From Amoebidium appalachense (taxonomy: Eukaryota > Ichthyosporea): a stretch of 64,000 nucleotides of DNA. Within the stretch, counting starts at the first letter, position 1, and every line of letters starts with the position of its first letter. Where the stretch lies: the NCBI GenBank assembly GCA_963693365.1, contig CAVNZM010000004.1, positions 13,082,001-13,146,000 on the forward strand, read 5' to 3'. Below, in pieces: positions 25,293 through 37,163 of this stretch. The position numbers were made by a program, and so were the translations under genes. Below the pieces are notes generated by a model that was given only the letters and a program-made list of their open reading frames with translations, had not been told where the DNA came from and made no database searches.

Positions 25293-26057
25293 TGTTGGAG
25301 TACACTGGTACTCCCGGCTAGCAATGTCTGTTAGAGAAAGTTTCTGAGCAATTGAATAACTGTTTCAACACTCACTCGAGTGCATAGAGCTTTTGTTTAC
25401 GGTCATATTCATATATGGTAGTTATATGTTTGAGCCAAAACTGTACCAATGACGAGCTTCACTAGCAACGTGCTAATTGTGCTCATTAATTAATATTCCC
25501 GGTTCAGATGATGTCATGTCTATATTTGCCACAGGATTCTATTCTTAGAGTGGTAGTGTGCTTTATTCCCGGATATTCTCAGAATATTTTTAGTTGTGTG
25601 AAGCAAGATTTACGTTTAACTGCAATTGGTGTGTTAAACACGTTTATTTGTGTGCTTTAGTGCAAGTTAACTAGCCACTCAACGTGCACAGTTAACTTTT
25701 ATATCTTTAACGACTTGCTTTCATTGTGCTCTCTTTTCGGCCATGCTGTACATGGCCCACCACCAGGGTGCACACGAGGCCACCATGAGGTGGCCAACGA
25801 CTATATAAAGCAGTGCCTCCCATGTCACAAACATGGGAAGCAGAACGTTTGATTTACACTTTTCTACTGTCGTTTCCAGTGCACAAAACACATAGACTAG
25901 TTACCCATCATACACGACACTATGTCTGACAACTTACAGTTGCAGCAACTAGTCCAACTACTGGAGCAGAGGTTGGCCTCACAAGATGCAATCATTTCTG
26001 ACTTACAGAAGGAACAACGTGCACTAGAACTAGCTTCTATGAACACAATGTCCAACA
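25293..26057 (+). repeat. 3' long terminal repeat
   Basis: This appears by eye to be an exact copy of 20179-20943, with the same TATA box and the same first 45 codons of gag before TCCAACA. Beyond 26057 the sequence turns to GGCGGGAGGG and does not continue the element, so this is an LTR and not a second truncated element. Confidence 0.95.
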
Positions 26058-26386
26058 GGCGGGAGGGGGGGGGGGGGGGGGGGGAGGGGGCGAGGGGGGG
26101 GGGGCGAGACGAGCGGGAGTCGGAGCTCGAACCTGAGTTACTGACAGGCTAAGCCTCATTATGATGTTTTTTTGAAAGTTTAGTGCCACACTGAAAACAT
26201 GTGGTAAGCCACGCATATATATAAGTTGCTGGGACCGAGCCAGTGGCGCTGAGACGAGCTCTTTCAGTGCGAAATCTGTTCTTCCCCGTCTTCAGTACTC
26301 TCTCGTTGTTGTTGTTGAGGGGGGAACTTCAGGGGGGGGGGGGGGGGGGGGGGGGGGAGGGGGGGAGGGGAGGGGGGGGGGGGGGG

Positions 26387-26477
<91 letters not shown>

Positions 26478-28960
26478 TGCATACGCAAGGGAAGCACAGA
26501 GAGAGAGAGAGAGAGGGAGTGGGAGGGAGAGAGCCTCGAGAAAGAGAGAAAAAGGGGGAGAGGGAAGAAACGGAAAAGAGAAACGGGAAAAGAAGAAAGA
26601 AAAGAGAAGGGAGAGAGAGAAGAAACGGAAAAGAGAAACGGGAAAAGAAGAAACAAAAGAGAAAGAAGAATCCAATTTATTAATCATAGAAAGGAGGAGA
26701 AAGAAAGCGCACACGCACACACAAACACAAACGCATACCTAATCAGCAAGACACGAATACAAACTCTACATGATCATACGTGTACGTGCTTGTGCACATC
26801 GTCAAGGGCGGGGAGAAGGGTTCGGAGAGAGGAGGGGGGAGGGGGGGGGGGGGGGGGGTTATGCCTGCAAGAGAGAGTCTCTCAAGACTGGCTTCAAAGC
26901 AGATGGGGCGATTGCCAACACTATTCACAAGGCAGTCATGCCTGCACGGTGCTTTGAATGCACTCCGATTCAGTGAACCTCGGCTACCTTGGACGTCCAT
27001 TGAGTTCGAACGGCAACGTCCCCCCACCCCCCCCCTCCCTCCCCTCCCCTCCCCCCTCCCCCCTTGATCCCTTCCCCCTCCCCCCCCACTGCCGTGTACA
27101 CCGTTTTCATTCACGTGAGGAGGCTCAGTCGCGGGCCGGCAAACTTTATTTCAGAGCCTGATGAGTGAGGCCATGCATGGCGCCATGCTTGAATGATGAA
27201 TTGATTCATGCATATGAATGACTCTTGCAATTGAATTTGAAGCAATCCAACTTTGGCCAATCCATGCATACCTATATATATGTGGCCAGAGGCAGTAGAT
27301 GGTCAAATTGATCATAATGATATGCGACAGACTCACTAACACATTGTAGGACTTTCCTAATATACTAGGCTATAATATTAGCTCGCCTTTTCTGATCATG
27401 CGGTTGAAGGTTCATTTCATCATTCATGGTCATCAGGTATGTAGGACCTGCACTGCGCCTGCGGCCTGCCGCCCTACTGTGTACACGTGTGCACTTTGTG
27501 TCATTTCCGGGCGCTCATGATCATCATCGACGTCATGTCATCATGCGCACCAGTACCAGCCTGCCAGTGCTCTGACATCTGATGACTGGCCCAGGAGGCA
27601 GGAGGTACCTTCAACCGCGCCCACCGGCCCCGGGCCACTCCCCACTCTCCTCGGTCGTGGCCCCACTATGCCAAGATTTATTAACGAAAATGGAGGGCTA
27701 TGGGGTTAAGCGGGCCTGTTTTCTTGTTTTTTTTTTTTCTTTTGACTGGATTTATTCAACGGAAAGATATGCAAGTATGCACGGCATACGGAGAAGACAA
27801 TAAAAACTTCACGAGTTATCCAGTAACAAGTGCATACTGAGATACCTGAACACTGTGTGAAAATCATATAAATACTCAATGTGACGACCAACAGAATTCA
27901 ACAAAAAGTCTAAAGTGTTCACATACATTGCCAGCTAGTGTAGCAGATACCCGGAGGGAAAGAGGTAAAACGCGACATAAAAATTCACACCTATCAACAT
28001 GCGTGCGATTAAAAAGGTCAGCACAAAAGTGGCACCAGCGGCGATGAAAACAAGAATTACAGCGCCACTGCACAACTTCCCAGGCAATATCAACATCAGA
28101 GCACCATACAGACTTATCTACTAGGGTGGTATCCATACGTACAGCAGGAGAAATGTATTCATGCATCTGGCAACTTCATGGCGCCGCGGCCGGCGCCATT
28201 TTTGCCGCCTGCAAGGCTGCAAGGCGCTGCAGCCCGCAGTGGACTGTGACGTCGTGGCGTGCTGAAACTTGATATGCGTTCACAATTGCCAATGATTCGC
28301 GATTCCGGATTCGCGAATCGCGAATCGCTACTCTAGAAATCAACCCATAAATGGAAAGTACATCGCCATTTCCGATTGGTGAGGCAAGAAAGCCACTCAG
28401 CTTCGGAATCTGCACCCTCAAAAGCCCTGAGTGACTTTTCACCACTCAGCTCTCGAATATGCACCAACGAAAGCTGATAGTGACAGTGCGCAGTTTTTAT
28501 AGGGTAGGTAAAAAAAAAAATTCTTTTTTTTTTATGAAAAAAAAAAAAAACCAAAAAAAAAACATACATGCATGATCATGATGTCAGCTCACTCAGCTGT
28601 GTGTTCCGATTTCAATTTCATAACAGATAAAACACAGAACTGACAAACCTCCAATCCAGTGATCGAAAAATGTTAACATGCCTGATGAAAATTTTTAGGA
28701 TTGAGAACAGGTTTTAATTTCATGTCTAGTGGTTGAAACGTAAAACGGATCTGGAAGCAGCCTTGTTTTGAATTGTATGTATGCCAAAAAAAAGCGCCGT
28801 TGGCGTTGGTTCTATTATATACGAGACACCGCCCGCGTGCGGACTCTGACTTACTCCAAGCCAGTCTAAGGGGTCACGTGAGAAATTCAATATCTGCCTG
28901 ATTGGTCTGTTGTCACTGATTGCTTTCTCCGTATGTTAGTCCTTGGCCGAAGTATAGAAA
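26058..28960. other. Intergenic region: G/GA simple repeats, then unique DNA
   Basis: No gene was recognised. G-runs and a (GA)n block (26391-26474) occupy 26060-26640, with more G- and C-rich patches at 26836-26860 and 27020-27090. From 27100 to 28960 the DNA is mostly unique, with short palindromic stretches (CATGCATGGCGCCATGC at 27171-27187; GATTCGCGA-type repeats at 28293-28327). A TATA-like TTATATA at about 28815-28821 lies 140 bases before the transporter's first ATG and is a candidate core promoter. Confidence 0.6.
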
Positions 28961-30691
28961 ATGCTGCCTGCAGTGAAAACTTCGCTATCCCACTCTGCAT
29001 TGTCGAAAGGAGCATCCCTTTTTCGTTTGTTGATTTCTGCAAGTCGGAGCAACATGGCGGACCAGAAGAAGTGGGAGGGGACAACAGACGTAACCACCGA
29101 GGGCCGGGTGACCGATGTCGACTATGGCGCATCCAACGCTGGCCTCGGCGTTGCTGAGAATGCCGCGCCAAGGAACTCTTGGGCACAGCTGTGGTCCACC
29201 AAGTCCTTCCATGGCCTGGTGGCAGAGGCCAACTCAGACGTCGGTATGAAGCGTGTGCTTGGTGGCTTCGACCTGATGTTCATCGGCATTGGAGCCATCA
29301 TCGGAACGGGTATCTTCGTGTTGGCTGGTGTGGCCGCTGGCAAGTACGCCGGGCCTGCTGTCGTCATTTCCTTCATCGTCGGTGGTGTGGCTTCCGCCTT
29401 TGCCGGCCTGTGCTACACCGAGATGGCCACCATGATCCCCATCGCCGGCAGCGCATACACCTTTACCTACGCCACACTCGGTGAGCTTGTTGCCTGGGTG
29501 ATAGGTTGGGATCTTCTGCTGGAGTACATGATTGGCTCGGCTGCCGTGGCAGTGGGCTGGTCTGCGTACTTCACCAAGTTCTTCAAGGCCGCATTTGGTG
29601 TGGTGTTTGACCATCGTTTCTGTTCTGCCCCCCTGTCATGGGATGCAAAGGCGGGCGCTTTTGTGACCACTGGCAACTACATCGACCTGCCTGCTGCATC
29701 CATCTGCATCATTGTCATGATCCTGCTGGTGGTGGGCATCAAGGAGTCTGCCTGGATCAACCACATCATTGTTCTCATCAAGGGCTCGGCTGTCATCACG
29801 GTCATCATCTGGGGCTTCACCAAAGTTGACGCTGACAACTACAGCCCCTTCATGCCCCCAAACCAGGGTGGGGATGTGTATGGTTTTAAGGGTGTGATGC
29901 GTGCGGCCGTCATTGTGTTTTTCGCCTACATCGGGTTCGATGCTGTTACCTGCATGGCGCAGGAGGCAAAGGTGCCCCAGCGGGATCTCCCCATCGGTGT
30001 GCTCGGTTCACTGGGTGTCTGCACGGTGCTGTACATCCTCATGTCCATTGTGCTCGTGGGTGTGGTCCCCTACACGGCATTTGCCAAGGAGGCCTCTCCC
30101 CTGGCCCTTGTGGCCGACACCATTGGCGGCAAGGGGCTTGTGATCTACGTCACGCTTGCCGCCCTGTGCGGTCTGACCTCCGTGCTGCTGGTCATGCAGA
30201 TGGGCCAGCCCCGCATCTTCTATTCCATGGCCAAGGACGGCCTGCTGCCCGCTTTCTGTGCCAAGATCCATCCCCGCTTCGGCACGCCCCACATCACAAC
30301 CATCATCACCGGTCTGTTCTGCGCCGTTGCCAGTGCACTACTGCCCATCGACGTGCTTGCCGACATGTCTTCCATCGGCACCCTGTTTGCCTTTGTGCTC
30401 GTGTCCCTGGGCACCATTGTGCTCCGCTTCACCCAGCCCGACGCCCAGCGGCTGTTCAAGGTGTGGGGCAACATCCCCATCAACCGCAACGGGGTGCGCT
30501 ACGACTTCCCCATTGTACCCCTGCTGTCCATTGCCATGTGCATCTGGCTCATGTCCTCCACCGGCGCTGAGACCGCCTACCGATTCCTCGGGTGGCTTGC
30601 TGCCGGCCTGCTAGTATATGGCTTCTACGGCCACTGGCACAGCAAGCTGCGATTTGGCACCAGCGAGATTACTCGTGAGTTGGCTCACTAA
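28961..30691 (+). CDS. APC-superfamily amino-acid transporter, intronless
   Basis: The predicted product has 576 residues and about 12 hydrophobic segments, as in LeuT-fold amino acid-polyamine-organocation transporters. The first helix carries the unwound motif GIGAIIGTGIFVLAG at 109-123, which binds the substrate amino and carboxyl groups. Residues around AGLCYTEMATMIPIAGSAYT match helices 2-3. Further motifs include FFAYIGFDAVTCMAQEA (helix 6) and QMGQPRIFYSMAKDGLLP. The closest groups by motif are the cationic amino-acid transporter (SLC7A1-4) and YfnA-type branch. A second good start, ATG 29054 (MADQKKWEG, context AACATGG), would give 545 residues without a basic, serine-rich leader of 31 residues. 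I keep the longer form but regard 29054 as equally likely. Substrate and direction cannot be read from sequence. Confidence 0.92.
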   Translation: MLPAVKTSLSHSALSKGASLFRLLISASRSNMADQKKWEGTTDVTTEGRVTDVDYGASNAGLGVAENAAPRNSWAQLWSTKSFHGLVAEANSDVGMKRVLGGFDLMFIGIGAIIGTGIFVLAGVAAGKYAGPAVVISFIVGGVASAFAGLCYTEMATMIPIAGSAYTFTYATLGELVAWVIGWDLLLEYMIGSAAVAVGWSAYFTKFFKAAFGVVFDHRFCSAPLSWDAKAGAFVTTGNYIDLPAASICIIVMILLVVGIKESAWINHIIVLIKGSAVITVIIWGFTKVDADNYSPFMPPNQGGDVYGFKGVMRAAVIVFFAYIGFDAVTCMAQEAKVPQRDLPIGVLGSLGVCTVLYILMSIVLVGVVPYTAFAKEASPLALVADTIGGKGLVIYVTLAALCGLTSVLLVMQMGQPRIFYSMAKDGLLPAFCAKIHPRFGTPHITTIITGLFCAVASALLPIDVLADMSSIGTLFAFVLVSLGTIVLRFTQPDAQRLFKVWGNIPINRNGVRYDFPIVPLLSIAMCIWLMSSTGAETAYRFLGWLAAGLLVYGFYGHWHSKLRFGTSEITRELAH

Positions 30692-31815
30692 TGTTTTCAA
30701 AGTATTGTTTGTTAACCCAAACAGCATGTACAGTGTCGTATGCATGTAAGGAGTTTTCTGAAATTCCGTTTTTTTGTCGCTGCAATCTTTGAGAGTTCTA
30801 TCTGTAATTCCGCTTTCATGTGGCTGTAATTTTTTAGCCTCGGTTATAAAGTTAGAATTAATGGCCCGACTAAGTGACAGACGGCCTTGGTGCTGCAGCA
30901 AAAACGAGCGGATGACACGCTCGAAGCTGTAATTTGAAGCTTGAGGTAAAAAAAATTAAGGTGGCGAAAATAAAAAGTGCCAAACTGTGAACTAATGTTG
31001 TTTGCTGCCTTGACTACACAGTGCTTGCTTGCGCCATCTCACGCGCCAAAACACATACACACAAACCGGCCTAGCCATACATACACGGACCCTCAACATA
31101 TGCATCTCATGTGTGACATCACACTCACACACACCCAACTATAACGCAATAGACCGAGTTGCACGTTCACTAACCGCTAAGGTTCACAAAGCATGAAACT
31201 TTTTTACTGAGATTTGAATGGCCCGTGCTTTGCCCACACTCCGGCACCAAACTTCTTTGCAAAATTTGTTTGCATCTTTTGTCCCCACGAGGTGGTGGGG
31301 TGTGTGTGTGGGGGGGGGGGGGGGGGAGGGGGGGAGGGGGGAAGGAGCAGCAGAAAATATGGGTATCCCCGGTTCTCCATATCCGCTCGCGCCCACCACC
31401 ACCACCACCTTCCCACCACCACGCCACCTATCCGTTAAGGTAAGGATGGTGGCTCTTCTCTCCCCTCCCCTCCCCCTTTCCCCCTCCTCCCCCCCACCTT
31501 CTCCCACACACACACAGACACCCCCACCCCGAGCTTACCCCCCCCACCCCCCCCCCCCCACCCCCCTCCCCCTTGGCCCCGATGGGGCTTGGAGTCTCGG
31601 TTGAACACACCTTGAAACTCCCCCTCTCCCCTTTTCCCCCGGTGACACCCACCAACATCTTCGTTCGTTCCTGTCTATGGCTTAGCCCGTCGATATGTGA
31701 TTGGACCTTGGTGAGCACATGCGTGCGTGTGTGTATGTGTGCGTGTGTGGATGTCACAGTGTGCGTGTGTGTGTGTGTGTGTGTTTGCATGTGCGCCGAG
31801 AGACATTCCAGTGAC

Positions 31816-31916
<101 letters not shown>

Positions 31917-31933
31917 GCTAAGTAACGTTGTGG

Positions 31934-32160
31934 CATTTCAAATGCGCATCACATGTACAGCGCGACACACCTGAAAGACAGCGGGCTAGCGGGGGGAATT
32001 GAATGGGACAGGGGGAAGAGGCCGGGAAGGGAGGGAGTGGGGGCGGGAGAGGGGGGAGGAGGGGGGGCTTGGGCCATAAAAGATATTGAATCGCCCCCGG
32101 TCGTTACACCCCTGGTCAATCCCCTCAGGCCTACTCTTCGTGCCAGCTAAGGGATTCTTG
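31934..32160 (+). repeat. Inverted-repeat family B, left copy
   Basis: It starts with CATTTCAAATG...CACATGTACAGCGCG next to a long (GT)n block, continues through GAATGGGACAGGGG.AAGAGGCC, a G-rich patch and GATATTGAATC, and ends in a CCTACTCTTC.TGCCAGCT block. The same blocks occur in reverse order and orientation at 34440-34680. The copies are diverged, especially within the G-rich parts. Confidence 0.75.
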
Positions 32161-33466
32161 ACTTTGAAACGGGGAGGGGGGTAGTAATAAATTTGGGGGG
32201 CAGGGGGGACCCGCCCCTCCCTTTGGACTGGTGGGTCTCCCCCCATCCCCCCGCCCGGAAGGGGGAGGGGGTAGGGGGAGCACCCCTCTGGCTGAAGGGG
32301 GGGGGGGGGAGGGGGGGGGGGAGGGGAACCCACCACCCACTTGCAACTGAGTAGGTGGGTCCCCCCCCGGGGGGGAAGGGGTGGGCGGCTCGGAGGGGGG
32401 TCCACCCACCCACTAGGCTGTCATCACGTGACTACATCAAATAATCTGATCATATAATAGTACTATGGGTTAGCTTACTAATACGTTGCCAAATTTAAGC
32501 ATTGAGGCTGCTAATAGGAGTGTTTGATCATCTGAAACTCAGGCTGTATGTCGTACGATCATAGTCTCCCTCCCGACCCCCCCTTTTCCCCCTCCCCCCG
32601 GGCCGCTGTCTCCCCCTCCCTCCCCCCCCTCCCCCTCCCCACCTTCCCCCCCCCCCCCCCCCCCCCCCCCTCCCCAGCTCTCGTACTCGTCTCCAGTCGC
32701 CCCACCGAGCGGGCACACACACGCACACACTTTCACAAGTACTTAACTCACACATACCTGCACACGCATGTACCACACACGCACACCAGGTCCACAAACT
32801 TTGACCAGCGACGAGCACCCGACATATGCATGAACATGCAGATCCCACAACCAAACATACACACACAGCCCACAAAAACAAACCAGCCACCCGTAGGAAA
32901 CAGCCACGCACAACACCTAGAGCCGAAACCCCCCCCACCCACACCCTACCGGCCTGCCCTAGCTGCAGATACACCCACCGAAAAACAGAGTGCAACCCCC
33001 ACCACACCTACGGACACACAGCAGCCATCACCACCCTACATGACATGGGATACCACATACACCCCACCACTCTCAACCCAACAGCACCACCACACCATGC
33101 TAGACCCCCGTCAGCAGACATGTGAAAATTCGGACCCGGAACCCCCCATAGCTAAACCATAGTTAGCTAGAATCAAACCCCCCCCGTATCTTTTGTAAAT
33201 AGTATAGTCCGATCGTTCTGCCATGTCTGTCTGACAGGCTCAGTCTGGAACGTAGGTAACAGGTCCCATGGGGCTGGTACCCACCACTAGACAGCGGTAC
33301 TGAATAAGACCATAAATAAAAAAGGTTAAAATCAAATGAACATACAGATACATTCACCAACTGTTACACCGCACACACATACATTTCCTGCCAAACGGAT
33401 TCGCACACGAACACTGCACGGTGAGCACGATAACCTGCCTCCAATCATTTATAACTTAGAGAAAGA

Positions 33467-33538
<72 letters not shown>

Positions 33539-33814
33539 CTGCGTGTGTGCATTTACTTGTGTAAATGAACACTGAGGTTGAGGGAGTGAAGGGGAGGGGA
33601 AGGGGAAGGAGGGAGTGGGGCAGGACGGGCAGGGGTAGGTAAGGAGGTGAGTGGGGGGGGGGGGGGGAAGGGAGGGAAGGGTCGTTAGCGAATGTTAAGG
33701 AGCATACCATGAGTACACATGTGCCGCGGACAACACAAAGAGGGCCTTGCAAAGAACACACAAAGAGTATGCATCCGGCAGAAGAAGACTCTGTGTCCCT
33801 CACGAAGTGTGTGT

Positions 33815-33845
<31 letters not shown>

Positions 33846-34439
33846 GGGGGGGGGGGGAGGGGGGAGGGGTTCGAGGGGGAGGGGGGGAGGGGGGGGCGCA
33901 GGGGGATATGCACCAGTGGCCAGAACGGAAGCAATTCCTCAAAAAAAAAATAACGAATACAACCTTTGCGCATGGGGGGGAGAGGGGGCGGGGGTAGACG
34001 GGGAGGGATGGGGGGAGGGGAGGAGGGGGGGGGGGGGGGGGGGGGAGGGAGGGAGAGGGGGTTGGGCAGGGGGACCAACCACCCAACTGGCCCCGGGTGG
34101 GTCCCCCTCCCCCTCCCCCCCCCCCCCCTCCCCCCGCCCCGCCCCGCCCCCCCTCCTCCGAGAGAGGGGGGACCCACCAACCCCTGCAGTCACCCTGGCC
34201 AAACATGTGGATGGGGAAGGGGGAGGGAGGGGGAGCCAGCACCAGAGGAGACAAAGGCGATATCTACTATCCCCCGCCCCCCCCCCCCCCCCTCCCCCCC
34301 TCCCCCCCCCCCCCTCCCCCCCGCTGGGGGCATTCGAAACCTGAAAATCCCTAACCGGCCAGTAGGTCCCCGCCCCCCTTCTCCCCTCCCCCCCCCCCCC
34401 CCTGCCTTCCCTCCCCTCCCCAGCCCCTCCCCTTGGGGA

Positions 34440-34680
34440 CCAACTGGCCGGTAAGCTGGCGTGAAGGGTAGGCCGGGTGGAAGGTGGGGAGGAACCACAG
34501 GGGTGATTCAATATCTTATATACGGCCCAGCCCCCTCTCTCCCCCCCTCCCCCCCCCCTCCCCCCCCCCCCCCCCCCCACATCCCCCACCTCGGGCCTCT
34601 TTCCCCTGTCCCATTCAGTTGCCCCCTCTGGCCCGATTTCTTTCAGGTGCGCGCTGTACATGTGATGTGTATTTGAAATG
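34440..34680 (-). repeat. Inverted-repeat family B, right copy
   Basis: This is the reverse-complement counterpart of 31934-32160. It contains GATTCAATATCTTATA, GGCCTCTTTCCCCTGTCCCA and CGCGCTGTACATGTGATG, and also abuts GT-rich DNA on its outer side. The intervening 2.3 kb includes a further pair of G/C-rich segments with GGTGGGTCCCC motifs, so the inverted unit may extend inward. Confidence 0.75.
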
Positions 34681-35149
34681 TGTGTGTATGTGTTTGTGTG
34701 CGCGTGTGCGCATGTATGTGCGTGCACGTGTGTGTGCGTGTGTGCGTATCTGTGCGCATGTGTGTGTTTGTGTGCGCGTACACGTGTGTGCGCAGCAGTG
34801 CATGTGTGATGTGTCTCTGCCAGGCCAATATGAAAGTGGTGTGCGGCATGTACACTTGCAGTGGTAAATAGGGTTGTGGGAGGACGGCGCGGGAGGTATC
34901 AAGTTGGGGTGGGGGAATTCCCCCGGGGCGGGGGCGGGGGGGGGAGGGGGGGAGAAGGGGGAGGTGGGGGGGGGGAGGGGCGGGAAGGGGGGATTAGGAT
35001 TAACCAACGGCAGAGAAGCATGTTATCTTGCATTCCTGGTATTAGGGCGTTAGACCAAGCATCAAGTTTATGTTTGAGCATTGTTTGCTGCGTGATCACA
35101 CGAGGATGTAATCTGCTATCACAATTTTCCTTACAGGGAGTGACATGGG

Positions 35150-35402
35150 TACGGGGTTTACGCTGTTTACTCGAGCAAAGAGAGACCAGTCTCAGGTATG
35201 GGGGTTTTTGCTCGGAAAATCCCCTCAGCGGTATATCATGATCAAGTACATAGAATCTGATGTCGGGTGATGATTATATATCAGGGTTTACTTTCTCTAC
35301 GAGGCACCATAAAGACTAAGAAAATCAAATTAGTTGGTCCCCCCCCCCCCCCCTTTTTTTTTTTTTTTTTTTTCGGGCTCCCCTGGGACACTCGGTATCA
35401 GC
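35150..35402 (+). repeat. Dispersed repeat family C, plus copy
   Basis: It carries GGGTTTACGCTGTTTACTCGA, then GGTATATCATGATCA, then ATATCAGGGTTTACTTTCTC, a C/T homopolymer, and finally CCTGGGACACTCGGTATCAG joined to (TG)n. An inverted copy with the same order occurs at 44858-45113, with a detached piece at 45485-45527. It has no coding capacity. The shared microsatellite end suggests that the (TG)n is part of the mobile unit. Confidence 0.8.
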
Positions 35403-35416
35403 TGGTGTGTGTGTGT

Positions 35417-35468
<52 letters not shown>

Positions 35469-35623
35469 ACATGTGTATGTGTGTGTGTGTTGTGGACAAC
35501 CAGGTCTAATTATCTTTATTTTTTTTGGACCATAGCCGTCATAATTTTTTTCGTTCCGTGACACGGTGGTGGTCACCGTGGTGGTGGTGGTGATTGTGGT
35601 GGTGGGTGGGGGTGTGGGTGGGT

Positions 35624-35660
<37 letters not shown>

Positions 35661-35879
35661 ATAATCCACCAGAGTTAACGTTGGCAATGGTAAGGTCTAA
35701 GACTTTTATCTTATCAAAATAAAAATAAAACTGGCAATATTCAATCTTACTTGAACTTCAACCTTTCTCATAATCAGGCACCCCCTGTAAATATTCAGGA
35801 TGTGCGTCATAATGTAGCAACTTTCCTTGTAAGTTAAAACAATCATGGCAGAGGTCATGGCAGTCACTGGTAGGCGAAT

Positions 35880-35923
<44 letters not shown>

Positions 35924-36670
35924 CCGCCCATCCGATCCTCTCCGCGCATCTTTATATTTTCAACAACAGAAAAACATTCAAAATCACGCCACCTCGCCAC
36001 GACGGTGACAGTACTCGTAACTCCCGGGCCCTGCCGGCCTACCGAGTAAAAGGCACAAACTTAAAAAATTAAGTTACAAGCTAACCAGCAGAACACACAC
36101 CCTTTGCCTGCCTCGCATGAGTTTGCTAACATCTGAGGCTCTCCCTAGTCGACCATCCGTTGCATTGAACGAGTTCGTGCTTTACCCACATATTACACTA
36201 GGGTTTCTTTTTGAAATGGATTCACGCTCACGGTCGCAAGAATGTCTGTAGTGTAATGAGAATGACTGCATTCAAACGGCGATACATTAACCCAATAAGC
36301 CATTTTCCTACTTTTTTTTTTTTGTTATTATTCATGCCAAGTGCCAAGACTAAAGGAGAGAGGGGAAACGACGGGGAGGAAGGAGGGGAGAGCGGGGGAG
36401 AGGGGGGGGGGGGGGGGGAGGGGGGAGAGGGGGGGGGAGTGGACAGGACCACAGTTGAATACGCAGGAAAGTTTCGAGCTGGCACGGATGCATATCATTT
36501 GTCCGGCAGACCAGCTACCAAGGAATCATGCAAGACGTGTCCAAACAACACCCTGGGTGGGGTATTGGTATCGTACAACTATAGGCCCTTGGGCTAACAC
36601 AGCACTGGTTGGTGGCTGCACTACTCGGGTCCACTAAAAAAAACCAGATGTATGCACTCGTGCGTGCGTG

Positions 36671-36880
36671 TGTGTGTATATGGGTGTATATGGGTGCATG
36701 CGTGTGTATATGGGTGTATATGGGTGCATGCGTGTGTATGTGGGTGTATATGGGTGCATGCGTGTGTATATGGGTGTATATGGGTGCATGCGTGTGTATG
36801 TGGGTGTATATGGGTGCATGCGTGTGTATGTGGGTGTATATGGGTACATACGTGTGCATGTGGGTATAGATGGGTGCATG
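36671..36880 (+). repeat. 30-bp minisatellite
   Basis: About six copies of a 30-bp unit of the form TGGGTGTATATGGGTGCATG followed by CGTGTGTATA or CGTGTGTATG. Copies differ mainly at one A/G site, and the last unit is more diverged. An open frame of repeated Cys-Met-Trp-Val-Tyr runs through it only because the unit is a multiple of three. Confidence 0.9.
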
Positions 36881-37031
36881 TGTGGTGTCAGCAGTAACTG
36901 CAGGGCAGACGTGCAAGAACCACAAGCATCTGTTTGAACAGCCCTGCAGAGACGTCTAAATCTAAACCATACCCACAGCACACATGCAATCTTAAGAATG
37001 TCATGTGGAAAACCTCTAATCTCTTATTCTC

Positions 37032-37064
<33 letters not shown>

Positions 37065-37163
37065 ACCACCACCACCACCGCCACACACACACCCCAACCC
37101 CAAAAAAATAAATAAACAAAAAAAAAACCAAAAAAACAACAACAACAAACAACCACCTTAGTA

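Larger units (their letters stand above)
20179..26057 (+). mobile_element. Full-length Ty1/copia LTR retrotransposon
   Basis: This is a 5,879-bp element: 5' LTR (20179-20943), primer-binding site (20944-20956), gag, then pol in the order protease, integrase, reverse transcriptase, RNase H, and 3' LTR (25293-26057). Integrase before reverse transcriptase defines Ty1/copia (Pseudoviridae type). The LTRs start TGTTGGA and end TCCAACA. By eye they are identical over their whole length, which implies a recent insertion. Both outer flanks are G-rich (a G-run on the left, GGCGGGAGGG on the right), so a clean 5-bp target duplication cannot be shown. Two frame changes interrupt gag-pol: one at a G7 run, possibly programmed, and one at a C5 run, probably an indel. 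Confidence 0.97.

Noticed and set aside
25922-26152. A second, truncated gag gene after the retrotransposon
   Set aside because: It is the gag start carried within the 3' LTR. Identity ends exactly at the LTR terminus TCCAACA, so no second element is present.
32548-33162. 204-codon Pro/Thr/His-rich frame
   Set aside because: It is produced by C-runs and CA repeats; there is no non-repetitive domain.
36671-36880. CRISPR-like array
   Set aside because: The 30-bp units are directly tandem without unique spacers, and the context is eukaryotic. It is a minisatellite.
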